Positions 56,228 through 63,855 of a DNA stretch of 64,000 nt are shown here, in pieces. The notes under the pieces are model-generated. The model saw only the letters and a program-made list of their open reading frames with translations, was not told where the DNA came from and made no database searches. Position 1 is the first letter of the stretch, and each line of letters begins with the position of its first letter. The translations under genes were made by a program, and so were the position numbers. This stretch comes from Candidatus Tokpelaia sp. JSC189 (lineage in GTDB: Bacteria; Pseudomonadota; Alphaproteobacteria; Rhizobiales; Rhizobiaceae). The stretch spans positions 166,663 to 230,662 of the forward strand of contig QENA01000001.1 in NCBI GenBank assembly GCA_003331045.1. The letters are read 5' to 3'.

Positions 56228-56695
56228 TCACATTTTTCCACCTTTATCCAGAACTATTTTTGCCTCCCATGCGTTTGGCGGGGTTTTGTCGCCTTGTTTG
56301 AACATAATAATTGTCATTGATGAGCGTTCAACCGGCATTGTTATAACGTTTGAGTATGTATTTGAGTTATATGTTCCAAGTGCATTACCCATGTACATAT
56401 TATTGTTTATTGCACCAAAAGTGGTACCGTTTATTGTACCATAGGTATTATGATTTACTCCGCTCACTATCGTTTCATTACCATAACTATAGTCACTGAT
56501 TATAAAGTGCGTATAGCCACGATTTATAGTGGTTTCTGCTGCCTTTTTCATCATCTCTGTGTTGGCTTTTCCAATAGAAAGTCCTCCGGATGCTTGCGTA
56601 TTTATCCTTATAACATTTGGAGCCAGGGCAATTTCATTGGATCTAATGCACCCGGCGAGTATAAAAAGTAGGGCAAGTGCGATGATGTTCTTCAT
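56228..56695 (-). CDS. Putative lipoprotein of unknown function
   Basis: 155 residues with a lipoprotein signal peptide (MKNIIALALLFILAGC, lipid-acceptor Cys16). The mature part has a helix (MMKKAAETTINRGYTHFIIS), followed by an Asn/Gly/Thr/Tyr-rich low-complexity stretch and an end containing WEAKIVLDKGGKM. The RGYTHF helix resembles the small CC0125/CC1285-type lipoproteins of alphaproteobacteria, a tentative link. It is one of few intact frames among the prophage remains and could be a phage-carried envelope protein (lysogenic conversion) or a chance survivor. Confidence 0.75.
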   Translation of the reverse strand: MKNIIALALLFILAGCIRSNEIALAPNVIRINTQASGGLSIGKANTEMMKKAAETTINRGYTHFIISDYSYGNETIVSGVNHNTYGTINGTTFGAINNNMYMGNALGTYNSNTYSNVITMPVERSSMTIIMFKQGDKTPPNAWEAKIVLDKGGKM

Positions 56696-56781
56696 AGATA
56701 ATCCTTATCTGTATGAAATCAACCTCTACCGATTCTAGCAGAAATTTTAGACATGAAAACATTAAATTTGGGGGCCATTTA

Positions 56782-57299
56782 TCACTGGAATGCCGTTCTT
56801 GACAGAAAGACTGCGCCATATCCCAACTTGTGAGTATTTTGCTCAAGCAGGCGCTGAAGAGTGTTTTGAGCTTTCCTTTTCGTCCATGTTATTGCAGCAG
56901 TGCCAAGACGACTGGAAAAAGTTAGTCCGCAAGATATCGCGGAATAGGAAACATGAAAAGATCCCACAGCACCAAGAACTGTTGAAAGGGGAACTGTTCA
57001 TTCACGGGCTCTTTCGGTCTTTTGTCTTGTTTTTTGCCTATCTCCCGTAAATGTTCCATTAGCATCGTCCGGAAAATCAAAAACACTATCATTGATGAAA
57101 ACTCTGACAAGGCCAACAGTATCACAGATAGAATTACTCACGCTCCCTTTCCCCAAAGCCATAGAGGTATTTAAAAGCCTGTTAAATTTGGCTGCTTCTT
57201 CAGGAGAGGCGTAGAATAAGCACCTTCAGCCTTTGCCTGTCTATAGCGTGCAGCGGCTGAGGCTAATGCCTTCTTCTGAAAGTCTGTTAATTCAGCCAT
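56782..57299 (-). pseudogene. Decayed phage-associated gene, function not recognised
   Basis: The minus strand starts MAELTDFQKKALASAAARYR, QAKAEGAY. After a one-base shift it reads YASPEEAAKFNRLLNTSMAL, then VFINDSVFDFPDDANGTFTG and DRQKTRQK. After an internal stop comes LGTAAITWTKRKAQNTLQRL. The opening resembles small virion-associated proteins in Hyphomicrobiales prophages (DxQ+KAxAxAxAR.R.A), but I cannot name it. The last part may be a separate gene. The interval 57300-57660 holds no gene I can support. Confidence 0.45.
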
Positions 57300-57660
57300 C
57301 AGCGCGATCTTCGAGTGTCACATATTGCCATAATAGGAGTCTACGCCTTCGGGAATGTGATCTATTGATGAATGATACCCCTTAGGCCCTGTAGGGTTGC
57401 GTTGTCATTAAAGTAGTCTACTGGCGTATTGAGGATGTTCATTCAGTATTGCTTCTTGATTTCTCTTGTCTTGAACTGCCATCCATCGCAGCTTTTGTTA
57501 CGTTCCAAAGATGGCTATCTATGGCAATATGATGAGGAAATGAGCTGTGTGCGGCGTGATCTCATAAAGATTGAGAGCGAAAATTGCTCAGGTGGCAGCG
57601 TCTTCAAATAAAAAATCTTCCTTTCGTATTAAAAACAGACCCGAAACAGGAGTCGTTCCC

Positions 57661-58473
57661 ATGCAGTCAATTGCAATATCTAGCATTGAAATAGAGCGTA
57701 TCACTTATAAGGCTGAGCCAGTCGTTACCTTAGCTATGATTGACAAAGTTCATGAGAGGCCTAAAGGAACGGCTGGAAGAAACTTCCGTGAAAATCGTGA
57801 GCGATTTGTCAAAGGTGAAGATTATCTCACTGTTTTTTTAACCATTTCTGGCCCGACGAAATACGTCGAACCAATGTGAGAGTGAAATTTGTACCAACAA
57901 AAGGCGGAAACAAAAAAGATATAATTTTGCTCACTCGCCGCGGTTACTTGAAGCTCATAAAGTCTATGAATAGATGACCGGACATGAGCAGTACAGGGTG
58001 AGATGATTGATAGGTATTTTCTGCAGGCATCAATCAATTCAAAAGAATTTCTCAATGACCCGGAAGCTATGCGGGGTATTCTTCTCAATTATACCGAAAA
58101 GGTCATTGCGCTCAAGAGGAAGATTAAGGAAGACAAGCCGAAAACATCCTTTTATGAACAGTTTATAAATGCCGGTAGCTTGTATGGTTTACAAAATGCA
58201 GCCTGTGTGCTTCATTGCCGCCCGAACCTGTTTATACGCTGGCTGAAAGAAAATTATCTGTTTTATCAGGGCAGGAGTCTGGTTTCTCGTGTCGGCTACA
58301 TTGAGATGGGCATATTCGAGATCAAGTCAGAGCGCGAACCTACATCACTGCGAAAGGTATTGGGTATCTCAATAAAAGAATACCCGATACTATCCGCTTG
58401 CAGGGAGCTGCCTAATGAAACCAAAATCCTCTATCATACAAATATACACCCTCTTTGGAGGGATTGTATGTAG
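57661..58473 (+). pseudogene. Phage antirepressor with KilAC C-terminal domain, frameshifted
   Basis: The start ATG at 57661 follows acagga. The N-terminal part (IERITYKAEPVVTLAMIDKV, then GTAGRNFRENRERFVKGEDY) is an ORF6N/Rha-like DNA-binding domain. The middle, readable only across two frames, gives DEIRRTNVRVKFVPTKGGNK and KDIILLTRRGYLKL. The C-terminal open frame from 58003 (MIDRYFLQ..LNYTEKVIALKRKIKEDKP..YGLQNAACVLHCRPNLFIRWL) is a KilAC domain. An intact protein would relieve repression of a prophage. At least two frameshifts separate the halves, so it is inactive as a single protein. Confidence 0.85.
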
Positions 58474-59026
58474 CTAATTGTATTCATTACATGAATACAA
58501 TGCCCGATGAGTGCGTTAATTGGGTTGTAACTTTGCCGCCATATGATGATTTGAGAGATTATAATGGCTATTCATTCAAGTTTGAAGAAATTGCTCTGGA
58601 ATTGTACAGAGTTATTAAGAAAGGTGGCGTAGTCGTATGGAATGTCATGATCTATCAGAAAAATACTCCTTCCATGCGTTCCAATGCTTATACAAATTGT
58701 TATGAATTCATGCTTGTTCACAATAAAAATCAGATGGAATAAATAAAGGAAAAGACAAAAATAACATATGGCAATATGCTGTTGACTTGTGAGGGACAAC
58801 TTCTGATAAGGTTCCGTTTAACATCCTGCACTATTTCCAGAGAAATTAGCTTACGATCATATTTTATCGTGGAGCAATGAGGGAGATATGGTCTTTGATC
58901 CAATCTATGGTTCGGGAACAGCCTGTAAAATGGCAAGACTTGCCAAAAGAAAGTATTTAGGTATTGCTGTTTCACAGCAATACATTTGAAATCGCTCGCA
59001 ACAGATTGGAAAAGATTTTGCAATGA
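58455..59026 (+). pseudogene. Degenerate phage-type DNA methyltransferase (N4-C/N6-A)
   Basis: The first open part reads YVANCIHYMNTMPDECVNWV, then VTLPPYDDLRDYNGYSFKFE and ELYRVIKKGGVVVW, followed immediately by MIYQKN. The ~30 residues normally between VVVW and the YQK segment are missing (internal deletion). The catalytic motif IV is LPPY instead of the usual SPPY. Further on, in another frame, come FPEKLAYDHILSWSNEGDMV and FDPIYGSGTACKMARLAKRK, the SAM-binding motif I, then two in-frame stops and IARNRLEKILQ. Motif order (IV before I) is the beta class. It overlaps the end of the antirepressor remnant. Confidence 0.85.
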
Positions 59027-59325
59027 TACATTATTGGGTTGTCTGCACTTTGTGTGGGTATTGTTCTGGATGTATTCGACCGTGTGAATTGCGCGCAAAA
59101 GCGGTGCAACGGCAACCGTGGTCGCTTCATGGCACCTTGCGGCAATTGATATATGAAAGATTGGTAAGGATTACTGGATGCGATAGAATTGTATTTCTGG
59201 AAAAAATTGAGACAATTTGTCAAAAAATATCACAGATAACTATTCGGGGTGGCTATGAAACCAGGTGCAGGTCAGTTTGATTTTCCGTGTGAAAAAAGTT
59301 TGCTCACAAGTCACGAGCTTTCGGA

Positions 59326-60255
59326 GTGGATCTACCTTTGAGCATTTTTGAAATGAACTTGTCTGAGCACACTTGCCTACAATTTTCGTTGCAAAGCAAG
59401 GTATTGCATGGCGACTGCCTGGATGTGCTGAAAGGTTATCCTGCCGCATGTATTGACCTGATTGTGACTTCTCCCCCTTATGCCGATCAGCGCAGCATGA
59501 CTTACGGTGGAATCAAACCGGATGATTATGTTGAGTGGTTTCTTCCTCGTGCTGAGCAATTCCTGCGCGTGCTTAAACCAAGCGGTTCGTTTGTACTGAA
59601 TATCAAGGAAAAAGCCATCAACGGCGAGCGTCATATCTACGTTTTGGAACTCATCATCGCATTGCGCAAACAAGGCTGGCTCTGGACCGAGGAATATATA
59701 TGGCACAAGAAAAACTGCTACCCCGGCAAATGGCCTAATCGTTTTCGGGACGCTTGGGAGCGTTGTTTGCATTTCACCCGACGGCGTCGGTTTAAAATGA
59801 ATCAGAATGCGGTTAAAGTACCAATGGGCAATTGGGCGCAAACACGTTTGAAGTCTCTTGGTAAAAATGATGTGGTGCGTTACGAATCACAGGTCGGCAA
59901 CGCTTTTGCCAGAAACATTGCCAACTGGAAGGGCCGCGAGATGGCCTATCCAACCAATGTATTGCATCTGGCAACCGAGTGCGGCAACAAGCAGCATAGT
60001 GCGGCCTATCCATTGTCGCTGCCGCAGTGGTTCATTAAGTTGTTCACCGATGAGGCAGACGTGGTTTTGGATCCGTTTGCGGGTGCGGGCACCACGTTGC
60101 AGGCAGCTGTCGAGCTAAACCGAAAGGCTGTCGGCATTGATATTTCAAAAAAATTCGTAGATATGTGTGCCAAAAAGCTGGTACCATCTTCAAGTCGACT
60201 GCTGGAGACGGGGAAGCCGTATGTCGTTGATCGAAAAAACAAAACAGTACGTTAA
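59326..60255 (+). CDS. Type II DNA methyltransferase, beta class (N4-cytosine or N6-adenine)
   Basis: 309 residues if the GTG at 59326 is used; an ATG at 59353 is the alternative. Catalytic motif IV is TSPPY (residues 48-52) and the SAM-binding motif I is DPFAGAGTT (249-257), the beta-class order of the N4/N6 methylase family. The TSPPY form favours N4-cytosine. It protects host DNA from the restriction enzyme whose gene overlaps its 3' end by 35 bases. It is intact, and the sequence is richer in G+C than its surroundings (about 55% in a 60-base sample at 59881, against about 40% in the fic remnant). Likely acquired by transfer. Confidence 0.88.
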   Translation: MDLPLSIFEMNLSEHTCLQFSLQSKVLHGDCLDVLKGYPAACIDLIVTSPPYADQRSMTYGGIKPDDYVEWFLPRAEQFLRVLKPSGSFVLNIKEKAINGERHIYVLELIIALRKQGWLWTEEYIWHKKNCYPGKWPNRFRDAWERCLHFTRRRRFKMNQNAVKVPMGNWAQTRLKSLGKNDVVRYESQVGNAFARNIANWKGREMAYPTNVLHLATECGNKQHSAAYPLSLPQWFIKLFTDEADVVLDPFAGAGTTLQAAVELNRKAVGIDISKKFVDMCAKKLVPSSSRLLETGKPYVVDRKNKTVR

Positions 60256-60964
60256 AAAGAAAATCGCGCCCGACTTTCACGATAAGCGCATCGCCAGCCT
60301 CGCCGATCTCAGACTCGCAGCTGTCCTAAAAAGAAAGAACCCTTATCTATTCAAAGCCAAGGCTGTTATTAGTGCTCCCGATTTGGTCAAGCAACTATTG
60401 TTGGCGCACCTGTCTTCTCAAGAAGAGACGCTGTTCGGCGCTTTTCTGGAAGGGATGGCGATCCACATTTGTGGATACGCTTATGATGGCAGGAAATCTA
60501 CGACTGAAGGGATTGATCTCGAATTTATCCGCAACGGAATGCAGTTCGTAGTGTCTATTAAGAGCGGCCCGAATTGGGGCAATTCGTCTCAAATCGCCAA
60601 GATGATACAGAATTTTGACCGTGCCCGTCGCATTGCAGGTGCGGGCACGCACGTAGTGGCTGTCAATGGCTGCTGTTACGGAAAGGACACCAATCCCCAC
60701 AAAGTTAGAGGAAACTATCTCAAACTTTGCGGGCAGGACTTTTGGCAATTAATTTCCGGAGAGCCTTTTCTGTATCAGGAAATCATAGAGCCGCTGGGCC
60801 ATGAAGCTTGTCAGAAAAATGATGCTTTCGAAGAAGCATTTGCTAGGCTCCATACCCGATTTACAGCTGATTTCACGCGGGATTTTTGCCATTGTGATGC
60901 CTCAATCGACTGGGAAAAGATAGTGGCGCTGAATTCCCGGGCCAAGGCTCTCTGGAACCCTTAA
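60221..60964 (+). CDS. Type II restriction endonuclease (PmeII/EcoO109I-like)
   Basis: 247 residues from ATG 60221, preceded by ggagacgggga; an upstream frame start at 60167 would lengthen the overlap without conserved residues. The core GIDLEF (D99, E101) followed by VVSIKSGPNWGN (K114) fits a PD-(D/E)XK nuclease site. The segments LLLAHLSSQEETLFGAFLEG and LCGQDFWQLISGEPFLYQEI resemble PmeII-family enzymes related to EcoO109I; family assignment is from memory of these motifs. It cuts unmethylated DNA at an unknown site. Overlap with the methyltransferase gene suggests translational coupling so that protection precedes cleavage. Intact amid decayed phage genes. Confidence 0.75.
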   Translation: MSLIEKTKQYVKKKIAPDFHDKRIASLADLRLAAVLKRKNPYLFKAKAVISAPDLVKQLLLAHLSSQEETLFGAFLEGMAIHICGYAYDGRKSTTEGIDLEFIRNGMQFVVSIKSGPNWGNSSQIAKMIQNFDRARRIAGAGTHVVAVNGCCYGKDTNPHKVRGNYLKLCGQDFWQLISGEPFLYQEIIEPLGHEACQKNDAFEEAFARLHTRFTADFTRDFCHCDASIDWEKIVALNSRAKALWNP

Positions 60965-61374
60965 TTCTTTTCAGAACGATTTCGCAAATACCATGTTGAG
61001 GCATGTCGGTGGCTGATATGGAACGGAAGCATCTGCTCATACTTGATCCAGGTATATCCATTAATCAGATTGATACAGAGATCCAGGAAAATTCCTATTA
61101 TCCCACGCAAATTATAAGTCATTTATCGGCCGAAGCAGCAGGAATGGCTTATTGATCTTCAATAGTTCCTGAGGATCGTTTAGACACGGTAAAAGATTGC
61201 CTGAAATTATTTTGGGGATTTTCTTGGCCGAGCGGGTTTAAGTTGAGGTTATTGTACCAAACACCACGCCCATCCTTGGGCGGGATGGAAAGAAAAGCCG
61301 CTTCAAGGCTGTTTTCATGCCGGATATCCGGTTATATAAAGGGAGGGTGTGAATCATGGGAAGAGGATGACTTG
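60965..61374. other. Gap after the restriction gene with probable phage gene debris
   Basis: About 410 bases. One plus-strand frame reads VEVIVPNTTPILGRDGKKSR, then FKAVFMPDIRLYKG (about 61239-61345), which looks protein-like but ends at stops on both sides. Another frame (61005-61155) reads MSVADMERKHLLILDPGISI. I cannot name either. Confidence 0.35.
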
Positions 61375-61746
61375 CTACACGAGCTTTACGATTGCCGCAA
61401 ACACACCGATTGCAACAACCAGCATGGATCCCAGCTTGATCGTCATGCGCTGCTCAAGCTGGATAAACCGACTATCCATATCCTTGCGCAGATCTTTTAT
61501 CTCACCACGCAGAGCTGTTTCTATTTCGCGCATATCTGTGCGCAGATCTTTTATTTCTGTACGTACAGCCTCAATTTTGGCATTGTTACGCACTTCCATC
61601 TCGCGCATATCTGTGCGTGTTACGAGATCGGCGGCCTTGTGGGCCTGTCTTACAGCTGTGGAGATAGCCTCAGCCTGTACCTCTGGCATGCCTGATTGAG
61701 CCAGTGTCTTGATGAACTCATGTGTATCAAAAGCTACAACTGGCAT
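61375..61746 (-). CDS. DUF1640 (CCDC90/MCUR1-like) coiled-coil membrane protein
   Basis: 123 residues from the ATG at 61746 (MPVVAFDTHEFIKTLAQSGM), which has cggag just upstream; the frame extends 24 codons further without conservation. The N-terminal domain FIKTLAQSGMPEVQAEAIST is the DUF1640 signature. The middle is a coiled coil with an 11-residue-like repetition (EIKDLRTDMRE, EIKDLRKDMDS). The C-terminus is a single transmembrane segment (SMLVVAIGVFAAIVKLV). Similar proteins occur in bacteria, often near phage genes, and in mitochondria. Bacterial function is unknown. The frame is intact. Confidence 0.85.
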   Translation of the reverse strand: MPVVAFDTHEFIKTLAQSGMPEVQAEAISTAVRQAHKAADLVTRTDMREMEVRNNAKIEAVRTEIKDLRTDMREIETALRGEIKDLRKDMDSRFIQLEQRMTIKLGSMLVVAIGVFAAIVKLV

Positions 61747-61993
61747 GGGAATCTCCGCTTTTGAGTTTGCTCGTTCAACTATAGGAGAGAGAGCAGACAG
61801 TGACAAGTATTTTGTCATGGGCGAGCAATAGTATCAGAATCTTGATTTTTGATACATTACATCCCGACCATAATTTTGTTCCAGGAGGTTTTTATTACTT
61901 GCGCCGATGAATGCGGCCGTTGGTCGCTGTGTGGTTATCAATGCGTGTCAGAGGCGATGTGAGTAAATATCATGCCTGACTTGGAAAAGTTAT

Positions 61994-62011
61994 ATTTCTA
62001 TTAATAGAAAT
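61994..62011. promoter_or_regulatory. 18-bp perfect palindrome, candidate operator of the fic gene
   Basis: ATTTCTATTAATAGAAAT is its own reverse complement. It ends 11 bases upstream of the -35 hexamer of the candidate fic promoter. Spacing and symmetry suit a dimeric repressor; no specific regulator can be assigned. Confidence 0.55.
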
Positions 62012-62022
62012 GGGGGTTTTTT

Positions 62023-62050
62023 TTGACAAAATACTGACAAAAAATATAAG
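62023..62050 (+). promoter_or_regulatory. Strong sigma-70-like promoter upstream of fic
   Basis: TTGACA (62023-62028, consensus) and TATAAG (62045-62050) are spaced by 16 bases, ending 45 bases before the fic ATG. It is one of the best consensus promoters seen by eye in the window. Confidence 0.65.
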
Positions 62051-62095
62051 TAAAATTCAAATAAATAATATATATCAAATGGATGTTATTCCAAA

Positions 62096-63241
62096 ATGGA
62101 ATATACAAAAATCCACAAATGGATAACCTTTTCTGTTGATTTATCTAAAATTCCTGCAAGCACATGGGTTGCTTTAGGGGAGGCACAGTCTAAATGCGAA
62201 CATTTATCCGGTTCTGTTTTTCCTCCCGATCAGGCGTCAAAGCTTCATCAAGTCTGCCTTGCTAAAGGCGCATTGGCAACAACGGTTATTGAAGGGAATA
62301 CTTTATCGGAAACCGAGGTTTTGGCTCGACTTGAGGGAAACCTAAAGCTTCCACCATCAAAGGAATATCTGGGGAAAGAAATCGACAATATCATTAAAGC
62401 CATTAATGGCATTTTGGACGATGTCTATCGGGCTGATGGCAAAATACGGATTGATGAAATCAATGATTTTAATAGCAGTGTATTAAAAAATCTTTCTTTG
62501 GATGAGATTGTAATGCCTGGCAAGTTTCGTAAACATAGCGTGAGTGCTGGTCGATACAGAGGCGCGCCGGCGGCTGATTTAAATTATTTGATGGGACAAT
62601 TTGTTGAAACGCTTAACAAGTTCCCCCCTCATAGAAGGACAGGAAATAGTTTATGGTCTTATCAAGGCAATTTTTGCGCATATTTATCTGGCGTGGATAC
62701 ATCCATATGGCGATGGCAATGGAAGGACAGCAAGGCTTATTGAAGTAAAATTCTTTTGCAGGCAGGGGTGCCATCTTCTGCCGCACATCTTTTAAGCAAT
62801 CATTACAATGAAACAAGGAATGAATATTATCGTCAATTAGATACAGCGAGCAGAAATGGAGGGGATATACTCCCCTTTATAAATTATGCTGTGCAGGGAT
62901 TTGTTGACCAGATTAGGAATCAGATAAAACATATCAGGACAGAGCAATTAAGGATTGTATGGATTAATTACGTCCATAGCAGGTTTAAAACCCTCTCTTC
63001 CCGAAAGGATAGAAGGAGAAGGGATCTGTTGCTTCATATATCGGAATTCGGACTACTGCATAAAAATATTATAGGAGTTATGGCTTTAAAAATATATGCA
63101 GGAAAAACTGTCACAACTCTTAAAAGGGACATAGGTTATCTGCGTTCTGAAGAACTCATAGAAGAAACTTTGACTGGATATTTTCCTAATTTGAAAGCGT
63201 TGACTGCATTTCTTCCCGTTCAAAGGAGAGTGGTTGAATAG
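62096..63241 (+). pseudogene. Fic-family protein (probable AMP transferase) with two offsetting frameshifts
   Basis: The outer parts share one frame: residues 1-~178 (Fic_N) from 62096, and the C-terminal region from ~62751 to 63241, which includes a winged-helix-like end (TLKRDIGYLRSEELIEETLT). The middle, with GQEIVYGLIKAIFAHIYLAW and the catalytic HPYGDGNGR (62700-62726), is readable only in the +1 frame. The shifts fall at a run of six C (62623-62628, one base too many) and a run of four A (62747-62750, one too few). As written, translation stops at 62743. An inhibitory motif of form (S/T)xxxE(G/N) is present as T62-T-V-I-E66-G67. Intact family members transfer AMP to target proteins. Confidence 0.85.
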
Positions 63242-63344
63242 TATCAATACCTGGAGAATTTTAAAATTCTTGCCCTAGGAGATTTGGGCGTGAGATGATA
63301 GTCGCTCTTTATACTCGAACGGATTTTTGTGATGGAGGGAAAAG

Positions 63345-63805
63345 ATGCACGATAGCAGCGTTGTCGCTAATCAGTTTCTTATTTTAGCGCAAAATAAGAA
63401 TAATACTCTAACGCTTATGCAACTTTTAAAGCTTGTATATATTGCTCATGGGTGGATGCTAGGATTGTATGGTCGTCCCTTGATAAGGGATGAAGTCCAG
63501 GCATGGCAATATGGGCCGGTTATTCCCCGTCTTTATAACATGATTAGAAGCTTTAAAAGCAATCCTGTTGAAGGCGATATCGACTCTATTAATGAAAAGA
63601 TGGATGAGCAAGAGGTGGATATAGTTGATCAAGTCTATCAAATTTATGGTCAATTATCCGGCCCTCATCTGTCCAGACTTACCCATCAGGCCTCTTCTCC
63701 TTGGCACCTTACATATAAGGCGGAAGAATTTGGGGGGGTATATCAAATGATATAATACAGGATCATTACCAACGACTGGCTCACCCCACAATATCGCAAC
63801 GGTAA
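63345..63805 (+). pseudogene. Panacea/SocA-like (GepA, DUF4065) phage-associated protein, 3'-frameshifted
   Basis: The open frame 63345-63755 encodes 136 residues: DSSVVANQFLILAQNKNNTL, QLLKLVYIAHGWMLGLYGRP and EVQAWQYGPVIPRLYNMIRS are the classic Panacea/DUF4065 pattern. The natural C-terminus (ISNDIIQDHYQRLAHPTISQ, stop at 63803-63805) lies in another frame. The break is at a run of seven G (63732-63738); five or eight G would restore it. Only ~17 residues are affected, so partial function is possible. Family members serve as antitoxins or proteolytic adaptors and are common in Hyphomicrobiales prophages. It lies ~100 bases after the fic remnant. Confidence 0.8.
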
Positions 63806-63855
63806 TCTATGATGGAGAGGCAAAAGGAAACGGATATAAGTGAAAGAAAAATACC

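Noticed and set aside
61243..61695. 150-codon plus-strand frame opposite the DUF1640 gene
   Set aside because: Most of it is antisense to the well-supported coiled-coil gene, and its protein-like part near 61240-61345 is actually in a different frame.
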